Made by a program: the position numbers and the translations under genes. A model generated the notes under the pieces. That model saw nothing but the letters and a program-made list of their open reading frames with translations, was not told where the DNA came from and did no database searches. A stretch of 64,000 nucleotides of DNA from Tilletiopsis washingtonensis (taxonomy: Eukaryota > Basidiomycota > Exobasidiomycetes > Entylomatales), in NCBI RefSeq assembly GCF_003144115.1, contig NW_020312013.1:186001-250000 (forward strand), read 5' to 3'. Of this stretch, positions 32,390 through 44,190 are shown piece by piece (the first letter of the stretch is position 1; each line of letters begins with the position of its first letter).

Positions 32390-32499
32390 CGGCAAATGCA
32401 CATATACCAGACGGCACCGCCACGACGTCAGGCGGCCGATGGGTGACAAGGTACGATTATGTGCTACGGCTAGAGTACATGCTGGGGTCGCGAGTGGGC

Positions 32500-34874
32500 C
32501 TAAGGGCCAGGAGGCGGCGGAGACCACGTCGGCGCCTGCTGCGGCGGCGATCCTTGCCAGCCGCCCGGCGCGCCTGCTCCCTCCGGCTGCCACGAGTTCT
32601 GCGGCATCTGCGCTGGCGGACTTGCTGCGCCCCAGCCTGCGCCCCAGCCGCCGCCGCCGCCCCCGCCCATCTGCGCCTGGCTCGCTGCTTGCGCTTGCAT
32701 CTGCATCTGCATCTGCATCTGCATGTTCATCTGCGCTGCAGCAGGGGAGTGTGGTCAGCGCACAGCGTCAGTGCACCTCCGGAGAAGCAGCTCACCGAGC
32801 CACGCGAACATCTCGGGCTGGCTGGGCATTTGCTGCAGGGCGAGTGAGCCGGTCAGCACAGGTGCAGCATGCAGCATCTCTCCAGTCGACACACTTGAAA
32901 GGAGTTGTACCAGCGCTGCGCCAGCTCCGTAAGCGCGTCGGGCGTCGGGAAGAACGTGGCCATGTTCCACGTCGACATGTCGCCCACGCTCGGGTCCGGC
33001 TGCACTCCGCCCGGTGCGGGCCGGGAGCGCTTGCTGCTCTCTGCGTCTGCACTCTCTTCTGCAGCACGCTTGACGCCAGGTGGCGCAGCTGCTGTTTGTG
33101 ACGCCCAGGAGGAAGCCAGAGACGGCATTGGCGGCGCCCGACCTGGCATCTGAGTGGGGAGTGGGCCAGACGGAGGCGGACCTGATGCGGGCGACGCAAG
33201 CTGAGGTGGCTGCGCGCCAAGAGGCGGGCTCTGCAGGCTGCTCCCTGGCGGCAGCCGTGTAGGCACATGCGAGCCAGACGTGGTTGCGGCGGCGGCACTT
33301 GCGCTGCCCGCGGCCGGCGTTTGTGACAGCAAGAGGCCAGACGAGGACAGTTGCTGTATCAGCGCAAGCGCGGCGTTGAGACCGCCGGCTGGAGGCGCCA
33401 CAGAGGTCAAAGGCACGGCGCTGCTGCGTTTGGATGAGAGTGCACTCAGTGATCGAGTAGATGCGCGGCGCACGGTCTCACTCACCCAGCATCTGGCTTC
33501 TGAGGCGGCGGCACCTCGGCGCCCATGAGTGCCAGCGCGCCTGGCGAGTCGGCGCGCTCGCGCTCGTCGCTTGCCTCGGACCGCACTGGTGATGCACTGG
33601 CCGAGCCGCTGTCCAGCAGAGCGCGGAGATGCGACGGCAGACCCGTGAGCGGCTCCTTCGCTGGCGCATTGCCATTCTCGGCCTTGCTCGAGGCGCTCTC
33701 GTCCGCTGTGTTGGTGCGTGGTAGGTGACGGCCACCGGTCGGGAACACGAGCATGCAGGGTAAAGGAGATGCATTTCAGTGTGTGTCAAGTACAGGGTAC
33801 GCAAGACCGGACGGGAATCTAGCGAGCAACATACGCGCCGTGCCGCAGGACCAGAGTCCCTCGGCAGTGGGCAGTTCATTTCATCGACGCACGCACTCCT
33901 CCTTCTCGCCGACGCTAGGCGGGGACACGCATACTGACGTTGGCTCGCTCTCTCCTTGCGCTGCGCTGCGCGGTCCGACTCGCGCTCGAGCAGCTTCGTC
34001 TCTTCGATCTTGGCACGCGTCCGCACGGCCCTGAGCGTCGCAGACTTGAACGTGCCTGACTTGTGCCAGATGTCGATGATCTTGAACACCTTCTCCTGCA
34101 GCGCGAGAGCAGCACGCAAGGACAAAGGCAGAGCATGATCAGACGTCAGCGCATCTTTTGTGGTCCGCCAAGCGAGCATTGACGCACCCTCTGCTCCGGC
34201 CTGACGATCTTGAGCGTGCGCAGCGCCACCTCCTCCACCCTGCTGTCCATGCGATCAAGGAAGCGCTGTGCGTCTCCTGCAGAGGCCACCTTGCCGCTGC
34301 CGTCTGCCGCCGACTCGGCAGATGCGCCCTCCTTGCTGGCCTCCAGGCACTCGCGCTTCCGCTTAGCAAGACTGCGAGCTTGGCCGCACACTGCGTCGAC
34401 GAGGTAGAGTGATGAGACGCTCGTGGACGAGGTGGCCTGGCGATGCGCATTCATGATGCACTCTTCCAGCTGCGACGGGTGCTAGGTTACGTCGCGTCAG
34501 TCGATGTCTCGGCGCGGCTCACGTTTGCGGCTAGCTCCTCAGGCTCTTCGGAGCTTCCTGTCGCTCTCAGCAAGTACAAGGCAGACCATGCGAGAGCGCA
34601 AGAGGCCGCTGCTATTGTCTCCCGCTCATCGCCCGCAGCCACTTGCCGAAAGCCATACCACCCGCCGGCACACTCACTGCATAGAGCGGCAGTGCCGCCG
34701 CGCGCACCCGCTCGACCCGCGATGCCGACAGCTTGTTCGACGCAATCGTTTCCTGCAGCAGTGCGGCGAGGCTCTGTGGACGACGATTCAGTCGGCGATC
34801 CGCTGCTGCTGCTGCAGCTGACGGCAACTCACGCGCACGTCTGGCGCCGTCTCCGATGCAGCTGACGACGACAT
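32500..34874 (-). CDS. CID-domain protein (RNA polymerase II CTD interaction)
   Basis: Multi-exon gene. Exon 1 (34874-34833, MSSSAASETAPDVR) and exon 2 (34773-34678, SLAALLQETIASNKLSAS...) begin a CID; later exons give LEECIMNAHRQ, TSVSSLYLVDAVCGQA (from 34469) and EQREKVFKIIDIWHKSGTF (from 34095), the last helices of a CID as in SCAF4/8, Seb1 and Nrd1. CID domains bind the phosphorylated Pol II tail in termination and RNA processing. Splicing between 34677 and 34470 is unresolved: one short exon there, ending near AAC|GTGAGC, fits only some phases. A Pro/Ser-rich middle, a helical patch (FFPTPDALTELAQRWYNSF), QMPSQPEMFAWL, a QM-repeat and a Gly/Trp/Pro tail follow. No RRM is visible, unlike Nrd1 or Seb1. 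Confidence 0.72.
32697..32732 (-). repeat. Hexamer repeat encoding Gln-Met dipeptides
   Basis: Five to six CATCTG units (+ strand) encode an alternating QMQMQM stretch near the C-terminus of the CID-domain protein. Confidence 0.9.
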
Positions 34875-35251
34875 GGCTGCTGTTGCTGCGAGGCCGCCAA
34901 TCGTAGAGTGCGAGGGAATGGACGTGGTCGAGAGATGAGAAGCGGCGCCGGCTGCGCGGCGCATCAAGACGACGGACAGCCTGGCGCATCCGCCGTCACG
35001 TGCGCGCACGCCCCTAGCGCCGCTGCGCGCCAGAGAGATGCACCGGCTGCCCAAGTGTTGGTCTATCAGCCGGGATTCAGCAGCGCTCAGCGGCCTTCTC
35101 TCACTCTCCATCAACCGCCTCACTCAGCACGCCACACTCCATTCTGCTGCGCCACGCCAGTCACCTCACGCAGTAGTCCACTTGCTAGCGTCTCGGCTCC
35201 ACTTGGCTGCGCACGAGCCTCTCCTTTGTCGGTCGTGCGCGCGCCGACACC
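34875..35251. promoter_or_regulatory. Divergent promoter, 377 bases
   Basis: Separates the starts of the CID-domain gene and the SLGDEL-repeat gene. It must hold both promoters; no specific element is identified. Confidence 0.5.
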
Positions 35252-36631
35252 ATGGAGTCGCCGCTGCTCGACCCGGCCTTTGCCGACGACTCGCTCTCCG
35301 ACACGCAGTCCATCGGCTCGTCGCGCTCCAACACGCCGTCGCGGCGCCGCACGCGTGCCCGCTCCTCGCGCGCCACGACGCCCGGCGTGGGCGACTCGCT
35401 CGGCGACGAGCTCGGCGGCCTCAGCGGCGGCCACAGCCTGGGCGATGAGCTGGGCGCACAGAGCTTGGGCGACGAGCTGGGCGCATTCGCGGGACAGAGC
35501 CTAGGCGACGAGCTCAGCGGTGGGCAGAGTCTCGGCGATGAGCTGGGCGGTGCCGCAACGCTCGGCAGCGACATGCCCAGCGGCAGCCGGCAGCCCAGCG
35601 CGGCTCATCTGGAGAACCAGAGCACCGCCTCGCCGCGCCGCTCGGCTCGCGGCGCAGATGCCGGCTCAATCCGACGGGCGTATCGCGACAACCTCTCAGA
35701 CGACGAGGCGTCGCAGACAGCAAGTCATGCCGAGAGCGAGGCACTCGATGCCGAGCAGGCAGAGCTCGACGAGGAATACTACTCGCACGCATCTGCGGCG
35801 CTCGAGACGTCGATCGCATCGACGAACCGCTTCTTGGCGTCGCTCAAGGGCATCTCGTCGTCTGGCGGCGGAGCAGGCGCATCGCGCAGAGACGACACGG
35901 CTGGCCTTGAAGCCGCAGCCGGCGCCGTCGTGCGGCTGCTGCGCGAGAACACGGCGGAGCGCGAGGCGCAGGTGCGCGAGCTGACGGACATTGTGCGCGA
36001 GCTTGGGCGGGACCATGCTCTGTGCGGCATTGTAGACGACGATTGGGTGGAGCGGGGAGCAGAGGAGGACCCGCTAGGCTTCGTTGGCATGCGCGCCGGC
36101 GCGTCGTCTGCCTCGCTCGACCTCGTCGCAGAAGAGGATGATGGCTTGTCTACGTCCGACGTCGAGGCAGCAGAAGGCGCTGAGTTCGCGCCAGTGGGTC
36201 CACGCGCGCCGGCTGCCGATCAGCTCGCACATCTGCGTCTCGCAAGTGGCGCGCTCATCGGCTCATTGCAAGCGATGCACGAGCACACACAAGTCGCACG
36301 AGCAGCCACTTCGGACGCAGCGCGCCGCCTGCGCGCGCTCAAGGGCGTGCTCGTCGCCTGGAAGACTGAGACGGAGGGCGTCGCTCGGAGCGAGGCGTGG
36401 ATCGAGGCCGACCGCCTCGCCAGCGCCAGCAGCAAGGACGACCCAGTGCGCAACGTCCAGGCCTGGACAGCCGGACAAGTGGAGCGAGCGCAGCGCGCCA
36501 TTGCTGAAGCCGGCGCACGTGCGCAAGTCCTGCTGCAGCCCGTGCGCTGCGATGGCTTCGACCGCCTCGTCGCCGAGCTGCCCGACGGCGCGCTCGACAA
36601 GCTCGCCGGCCAGGCCATTGCCAGCTCGTAG
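35252..36631 (+). CDS. Unknown protein with SLGDEL repeats
   Basis: Single-exon, 459 aa; not recognised. The first 50 residues are Ser/Arg/Thr-rich (SIGSSRSNTPSRRRTRARSS). Residues about 48-105 hold six copies of SLGDEL with Gly-rich spacers (GDSLGDELGGLSGG, AQSLGDELGAF, GGQSLGDELGG). The centre is acidic and probably helical (LDAEQAELDEEYYSHASAAL), with RENTAEREAQVRELTDIVRE as a likely coiled coil. The C-terminal third is mainly Ala/Leu helix (LRLASGALIGSLQAMHEH, AARRLRALKGVLVAWKTE). No membrane segment or signal is seen. The coiled-coil makeup suggests a scaffold or complex subunit, but this is a guess. Its 3' end nearly touches that of the next gene (169-base gap). Confidence 0.82.
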   Translation: MESPLLDPAFADDSLSDTQSIGSSRSNTPSRRRTRARSSRATTPGVGDSLGDELGGLSGGHSLGDELGAQSLGDELGAFAGQSLGDELSGGQSLGDELGGAATLGSDMPSGSRQPSAAHLENQSTASPRRSARGADAGSIRRAYRDNLSDDEASQTASHAESEALDAEQAELDEEYYSHASAALETSIASTNRFLASLKGISSSGGGAGASRRDDTAGLEAAAGAVVRLLRENTAEREAQVRELTDIVRELGRDHALCGIVDDDWVERGAEEDPLGFVGMRAGASSASLDLVAEEDDGLSTSDVEAAEGAEFAPVGPRAPAADQLAHLRLASGALIGSLQAMHEHTQVARAATSDAARRLRALKGVLVAWKTETEGVARSEAWIEADRLASASSKDDPVRNVQAWTAGQVERAQRAIAEAGARAQVLLQPVRCDGFDRLVAELPDGALDKLAGQAIASS

Positions 36632-36800
36632 ACGGCCCTCGTCACCATCTCAAGAACACCGGTCCATCAAGTCACATGTCTCACCTTACACCAGGCACGC
36701 GTCACACTCACAGTGGGCGTGCAGCGCGATACCCTGCGAACATCAAGAGATAAGTGCGATTGCCTGATGCAGGTGCTAGTGTACAGGAGAGGCGGGGGAT

Positions 36801-39383
36801 CTAGGCCGAGTCGGAGGTCAGGGCGTCGCGCCGCTGCTGCGTCTCGAACGACTTGGCAGCGGCCGGCTGCGCCTTGGGCGTCGGCGTGGCCTTCTCGCCG
36901 CCGATCTGCGAGAGGTCAAGCGGCACGCCGATGCCCATGCTCTCGAGTGCGCGCTCGAACTCGTCGCGATCCAGCGCGCCAAAGTCGCTCTCGGCGTCGC
37001 TGTATGGCTCGCCGAGGTCGTCATCCGGGCGCGCCGAGAGAGGGAAGGGCCGCTCAGGGTGGTTTGTGTCGGGCCATGTGGGCGAGCTGGCGAGCTGCAG
37101 CAGGATGACGCCGCCATTGCCCTCGTCTGAGGACTCGCCGCTCTCGTCGCTGCTCGAGACGGAGATGATGCTGGCGACGCGCCGGCGCGCCTTGGTCTGC
37201 TGGACCTCGGACTTTGGTCCTGGCGAAGCGGGGACCAGGCTCTGTTCGTCGTCGTCCTCCTTTGTCCAAGCCTGAGCCGGAACGTGAACAGCGTCGGGCT
37301 GGAGCACCAGCGGCTTGAGTTCGATAGGTGGTCGTAGCACCTCAAGAGGCTTGTCCTGTCCGACGCCGCTCAGCGGCAGGTCTTGGCTCGACTCGGCAGC
37401 GGCAGTGCTGGCGTAGTATGACGTGAAGCTGCTCGCCTGACTCAGCGTCGAGCTGGCCGGCGAGAGGAGGTGCTTCGACGCGGCGCTCATGCTGCGTCGC
37501 AAAGAGTTGCGGTCGGTCATCATCGACGAGCTCGTCGAGAGTGCGGGGCTCATGTATTCGATGCTGCTTGCATTCGACGGCGTGCGCGCGTGCGACTTGG
37601 GCGGCCGCTCCGGCGCAAACTTGGGAATTGCGTCTTGCGAGGCAGACTTGGCCATGGCGCCGAAGTACGGGTCGGCGGAGGGACGACGCTGACGGTCAAA
37701 GGCAGGCACGCCGGGCAGGCTGCCCATGCTCGTGACGCTGCCCTGCCGCTCGCGGCGCGAGCGCCACGTCTCGTCGTCGGACGTGTACTCCACGAACGGC
37801 TGGCGCGAGCTTGGCGCCGCAGACTGTGCCTTGCTTGCCGACTTGCCGCTCGGCTGGCGCCGCGGGCGATGCTCGATGGCCGACTGCCACTGCGCCGTCT
37901 TTGCCGCCTCCTCGAGCTGCTTCTCCCACTGCTCTGCGGCACTGAGCTTGCGCGCCGAATTGTCCTGGCTCGCCTTGCGGCCCTTGCTGCCGGGCATCGA
38001 GCTGAAGCTGGCGATCGAGGACGGTCCGAAGCTCGCGATGGACGCGGGCGAAGACGGACCCGTCGAGTAGCCAGAGTGCGCGGAGCTGCGCGAGGGCGAG
38101 ACGGGAAAGCGGTACGGGCCCGAGGTGCGCCGGTACGGCGAGATCGGCGACGCGAGCGACGAGTTTGTCACCTCGTCGGACAGTCGCGCTTTGCTGTCTA
38201 CGTGCAGACGGCCATCGCATGGGCCCGATTCCTCGAGATAGCTTTGCGTCGCCGGCGAGAAGAGGCGAGCGGCGCGGCTCGAGAGGCGCCGGCCTGATGG
38301 CTGCGGCTCGTCCGAGCCTTGCTTGCTGCGCTTGCGCAAGCTGCCAAACTTTAGCCGGCTGCCCGAGCGCAGCGGCGCGCTTGAGACATCCTCGGAGCTC
38401 TGCTTGTCAGGACTCATGTCGAAGACGGAGTTGGACTCGATGCCCAGCACACGCCGGGCCTTGGCGCCGGGCAGGTCGTCGCCTCCCATCCGGCCGGGGC
38501 TGATCAGCGCCGAGGCAGTCACATCGCGCCGATGGCTTCGAGCAAGGTTGAGCGACTCGGGCGCGCCGCCGCGCCGGAGGGCCACTGGACTCGGAATCGG
38601 GTCTCGCGGCGCAGACATGGTCATGAGCAGCGCACCGGGCGTGGCGAGGATCTCCTCGAGGTCCTCCTCGCTGCCGTTCTCATCCTCGAGGCAGGAGTTG
38701 ACCTCGCTGGCCTGTGATGGGCGACGGCCGCTGGCGAGGTACGAGGTAAGGAACGAGTCGGGCACCGGCAGGCTCGAGGACGAGCGCGCGAGCTCGGCAC
38801 CGCGCCCGATGCCGAGGCCGATGGTGGGATGCGGCGAGGCGATCATGGGAGCGTCGCGCTTTGCCATGCTTGCACGCAGGCCGTCGTTTGATGCTGATCG
38901 CTGCAGCGCCGGCGACATGTCTGTCTCGACGGCGGCGTCGGAGGAGCGAGCGGGCTGCACTGTGGCGCGCGAGGTGGATCGCTCCGGAATCTGTATCGGC
39001 GCCGGTCGCGGCCGCAATGGCAGTGGCTTGTGCGCGAGGTATGGGTGCTCGGTGCGTGGCGAGTCGTCGACCTGAGCCCCTGTGCAGGCCGCGAGGATTG
39101 ACTCTGCGAGCTTGGACTGTGTCTGCAGGTTGTAGTCTGCCAGCAGCTCCTCGGAGCAGACGGATGTCGCTGCGGACGACACTGAGCCGCCGGAGCTGGA
39201 CTCGCGCGAGCGAGGGGCGAGGCGCGGCAGCAGCTGCTCGCCAGGCTGCGAGTAGGCGGTTGCGAGGCTGTTGCTCGACGAGCGTGACGAGACGGAGGCG
39301 GAGCGGCGCACGAGGGGTGAGTGCGACCAGGAGACGGAGTGGGAGTAGGAGAGATGCGAGCCCATGCTGGCCTGGCCCGACAT
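36801..39383 (-). CDS. Unknown large Ser-rich, probably disordered protein
   Basis: Single-exon, 860 aa; no known domain. It is Ser/Pro/Arg-rich throughout, with many SxxS and RxxS sites that would suit kinase regulation. A short helical island, LSAAEQWEKQLEEAAKTAQW (about residue 475), and an acidic C-terminal island, DAESDFGALDRDEFERALES (about residue 800), look the most constrained, together with SDDETWRSRRERQGS and ISVSSSDESGESSDEGN. No transmembrane segment is seen. Although low in complexity, the length of the frame without stops and the clean ATG support a real gene. It could be a cell-polarity or septation regulator, as many fungal disordered proteins are, but nothing in the sequence shows that. 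Confidence 0.75.
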   Translation of the reverse strand: MSGQASMGSHLSYSHSVSWSHSPLVRRSASVSSRSSSNSLATAYSQPGEQLLPRLAPRSRESSSGGSVSSAATSVCSEELLADYNLQTQSKLAESILAACTGAQVDDSPRTEHPYLAHKPLPLRPRPAPIQIPERSTSRATVQPARSSDAAVETDMSPALQRSASNDGLRASMAKRDAPMIASPHPTIGLGIGRGAELARSSSSLPVPDSFLTSYLASGRRPSQASEVNSCLEDENGSEEDLEEILATPGALLMTMSAPRDPIPSPVALRRGGAPESLNLARSHRRDVTASALISPGRMGGDDLPGAKARRVLGIESNSVFDMSPDKQSSEDVSSAPLRSGSRLKFGSLRKRSKQGSDEPQPSGRRLSSRAARLFSPATQSYLEESGPCDGRLHVDSKARLSDEVTNSSLASPISPYRRTSGPYRFPVSPSRSSAHSGYSTGPSSPASIASFGPSSIASFSSMPGSKGRKASQDNSARKLSAAEQWEKQLEEAAKTAQWQSAIEHRPRRQPSGKSASKAQSAAPSSRQPFVEYTSDDETWRSRRERQGSVTSMGSLPGVPAFDRQRRPSADPYFGAMAKSASQDAIPKFAPERPPKSHARTPSNASSIEYMSPALSTSSSMMTDRNSLRRSMSAASKHLLSPASSTLSQASSFTSYYASTAAAESSQDLPLSGVGQDKPLEVLRPPIELKPLVLQPDAVHVPAQAWTKEDDDEQSLVPASPGPKSEVQQTKARRRVASIISVSSSDESGESSDEGNGGVILLQLASSPTWPDTNHPERPFPLSARPDDDLGEPYSDAESDFGALDRDEFERALESMGIGVPLDLSQIGGEKATPTPKAQPAAAKSFETQQRRDALTSDSA

Positions 39384-40576
39384 GGCGGCGGCGGTGGCCA
39401 GCGAGGCAGGCGAGCAGCTCGGCTACAGCCGCAGGGTCTGCGGCACTGCGGACCAGGCAGGCTCGCTTGCGCAGCCAACTCGGCTCCGGGCCGAGCAGCA
39501 GGATCAATGCAACGGGCCAGAGGGGCGAGCGGGCGGGTCGCTCGTCGTGCCGTCGCGATCTGTTTGTCGGGAACAAGAGCGTCAGCGAGCGTGTCTCGGA
39601 GGCCACGCAGGCGGGCAGTGTGCGGCAGGCGCGATTAGCGCGGGACCGCGCCGCACACTGCCCATGTGCCTGCATCCCGCGCGCCTCCCACGCCGCGCAA
39701 AATGAACGCCTCCCACAGCGAGGACAAGAGGTTTTGCCTGAGGCGGCCCGATCCCCAGCCAACCGGCGGCGCATGGGAAAGAAGCTCAACAATGACGCAC
39801 GTGATGTTCTGTGATGGAAGGTCTGTGCGAGCGGACGGTGGACGAGGTGCGGCACCTCGCAGCGCGGCAGTATGGCGAAGAGCGGAGGAGGTGGGAGGTG
39901 TCGCGGTGGTGGTGGTGGAGACGAAGCAAGTCATCCTCCCTGGCAACATCTCTGCTCCATCCACTTCGGCTCGGCGCAGCCCTCTTTCCATGCATGGTCG
40001 AGCAAGCTGGCCGGCCGCTGCTTGCTCGGGTATACGTCGAGGCCGAGGAGGCTGAGCGGCTGCACGCTGAGGAGCGCGGACTTGGCTGTGGTGCGGCCGG
40101 CGGGCGCGAAAAGTGCGACCTTCGCCCTCGTCGCACGGCCTGGCGCACCTTCAACTCAGCAAGTCTCAAGGCGGCGCTTCGGAAGCGGCCAAACGACAGC
40201 TGTTCCGCCTTGGTCCGCCTTGGGGAGCGTGAGCAACCGCACCGCATGGTGCGGGCGAGGTGGAGCTGCGGAGAGCGGCGCGCGGTTGACGCCGCGAGAT
40301 GGCTTAGCGCGGGCGCAGCGCGCGTATTTCGCCGAGGGCGCTGCTGGGCGGAAAGCCCCGCCACACGCACGGCCGCGCCCGTCCGAAGCCGTGCTCCTGC
40401 CTGACCCCTCCTCCGACTTTCAGCACCTCGCAGCAGAGAGAAGCAACATGGCAGTCAGGTCATAACATGCGGAGTGGCGACGCGTAGCAGGAGCAAGAGG
40501 GTCGGAGGCAGCAGCAATCCGAGAGGGCGGATGGTATCGAGTGGAAGAAGAGAGCGAGGGAAAGAGAGCAGCATGA
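39384..40576. other. Intergenic region, 1.2 kb
   Basis: Upstream of the Ser-rich gene and downstream of the kinesin. No supported gene or repeat. Confidence 0.5.
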
Positions 40577-42925
40577 TCAAGCCGACGTGTCGCCGCCCTT
40601 GACCTTGCGCGCCGTGCCGATGACCGTCGAGTTGACCTTGCTGGCAAAGCGCAGCGAGCAGAGACTCTCGGAGAGATGCTCGGCCATGGGCGAGAGCGCA
40701 AGGAGCATGAGCGTCTTGCTGTTGCCGCCCAGCGAGTTCTTCAGCAGCCACGTGAGCGTCGAGTTGCGGTACGGCACGTGGCCGCCGCTCTTGGCCGCGC
40801 CGAGCGCCGCGATGACTAGCAGCAAGGGTCAGCCAGAGTCCAGACGCCTTAGTCCACAGGCACGCTCACCATCGGCAAGGCTCGACAGGCTCTTGTTGAT
40901 GCACTGCGCCTCCTTCAGGCGCGTTGGATCCGTGCCCGAGCCGCTGTTGCTCAGGCGCTCCGAGCCCGCCAAGTCGACGAGCGAGAGCGTCGCGTCGCAG
41001 CTCTCCATCGTCGTCGCGTTGCTGCCGCGCACGCGCAGGATGAAGACACTGTGCGAGCGCGAGGAACGCTCGTTCATCAGCGTCGCCGCCACCTGGCGCC
41101 GCGACTTGGCCTTGGCCAGCAGCGCAAAGACGCGCGCCGGAGAGTCGAGCGGCGCGACGACAGTGTCGGACACAAACGTGCGCCCCTTCTCGTGCTTGAT
41201 CTCGTGCTTGCCGCTGTCGATGTTGTCCTTGCCGAGCAGGTCGTTGATGCCCTCGTTGTACTGCATGACGGTCAGCGCCAGCGGGGGCGATGCCACACCA
41301 GACCACTCACAATCTCGAGCATCTGCCCCTCGAAGTCGTAGCGCCAGCCCTTGTCCTGCAGGCTCTCGGCCGTGTTCCACAGCATCTGCACGGCACGCGG
41401 GATCAGACCGGCCTCGGCATCGTTCGACGGGTCGGCGCCGACGCTGAGCGACAAGTTCGAGCCGCCCTCGAGCGAGTGCGTCTTGCCGGAGCCCGTCTGG
41501 CCGTAGGCAAAGATGCACGTGTTGTAGCCATCGAGCACACTCTGCGTCAGGTGCGACACCTCGTCGAACACGTCGGCCTGCGTGGCCTCGGGGCGGAAGA
41601 CGCGGTCGAAGCGGAAGCCGTGGTTGCGCATTGTGGCGGTGCCCGTAGCGCTCTCGCCGGCGGCCAGCAGCTCAATCTGCGCTGCCTCGCGCGGGTCCGG
41701 GAAGCGCAGCGTAGCCAGGCCGGCGCTCGCCTCGCGCGGCAGCGCTGGGCGCACTCGCGCAAAGACGCGGATGTTGCCGCGCAGCTCCTGCACCTCATTG
41801 TGCAGCTTGCGCCGCAGAGTCTCGGCGCCTCGCAGCTCCTCCTCGAGCGTCGAGGTCGAGAGGCGCAGCTGCGCCACCTCGCTCTCGAGGCGGGCAATGC
41901 TGGCGTTCTTCGCCTCGAGCTCGTCGGCCTGTGCGCCCAGCTGGGTGCGCAGCGCCACGTTGGTCGACTCCATCGTCAGCTGTGCGGTCGACTGCTGGCC
42001 CAGTGATGCCTACGAGAGTGTGAGCACAGGACCCAGCAGTCGGCACAGGCAGTGCGCACCTTCAGTGCCGAGACTGTTTGCCGCTCGCGGTCCAGGTCGT
42101 CCTCCAGCAGGCGTCTCTCGCGCGTGTGCTTGAACGTGATCTCGTCGAGCTGCCGCGGCATCAGTGAGCATCGTAGGGCAGTCGAGCATGGAACTAGCCG
42201 TCACTCACCTGCTCCTGCGTCACGCTGGCCTGCCTTTGGCTCACCGCTTCCTTGGCGATCTTGAACTTCTCGCTCAGCTCCTCCTCCAGCTCGGCCCGCA
42301 CCATCTCGTTCTGCCGCGTCCGCTCGGCGCGCTCCTGCGACAGCAGCGCCGTCGTCTTCTGCCGCTCGAGGTCAAGCATCTCCTGCAGACTACTGAGCTG
42401 CGACTCGAACGCCGTCATGCGGCCCTGGCGAGAACGACTGTCAGGCCCGCCGCTTCGAGGCGTGCGAGCTGCGGCACTCACATCACTCTGGCGTGGCCGC
42501 GGCGCACCAGCGCTCGGCACGCGGCGCACGCCGCCGACGGCAGCGGCCGTCTTGCCCTTGGCTGTCATGCCACTGGGCGTGCGGCCCACTGTGGCAGGCC
42601 TGTTCGTCGTGGCGCTAAGCGGCTGCCGCGGCAAAGTAGGCGCCACGACAGGCCGCCGAGCGCCGCTGGCGCCTGCAGCAGGCCGTGCGGCGCCGGTGCC
42701 GAGCGCAGCGACACGCGATGCCGACATGGTGCGAGTGGGCAATGGTGCGCGAGCGGCAGCAGCTGCCGGCCGCGAGGGCCCGCCGGCGCGAGGAAGCATC
42801 GTCGGCTTGGCGATGCGCGAGATGCCGCTGCTGCCCGACCGGACAGTCTCGACGTCCTAGGAGGAGATGCTGCTCAGCGAGGGCAGTGCCAGCGCAGACG
42901 TGGCCAGACGTACCGAAGAGCTCAT
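40577..42925 (-). CDS. Kinesin-14, C-terminal motor (KAR3/Ncd type)
   Basis: Minus-end-directed microtubule motor for spindle and nuclear movement. The first exon is only 12 nt (ATG AGC TCT TCG, 42925-42914), joined in phase to exon 2 at 42856 (DVETVRSGSSGISRIAK). The N-terminus is Ala/Pro/Arg-rich, then a coiled coil (MTAFESQLSSLQEMLDLERQ to LHNEVQELRG). The kinesin-14 neck LHNEVQELRGNIRVFARVRP runs directly into the motor: P-loop FAYGQTGSGKTH, switch I NERSSRSHS, switch II LVDLAGSERL, and HVPYRNSTLTWLLKNSLGG near the end. The motor is at the C-terminus, the defining trait of kinesin-14. Six or more introns interrupt the gene; several lie at GTGAGT donors in the coiled coil. It is divergent from UBI3. 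Confidence 0.93.
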
Positions 42926-44101
<1,176 letters not shown>

Positions 44102-44190
44102 TAATACGCGTGTGACGACAGAAGCGTGCGGGATGCAGAGGGGGAAGCGAGAGCAGGGCCGGGGAGGGGCTTGCATGTGTGCGACGAGTC

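Noticed and set aside
39811-40404. Frame with a Trp run (RWWWWRR) downstream of the Ser-rich gene start
   Set aside because: Trp run comes from a TGG simple repeat; no family resemblance and overlapping frames of equal quality.
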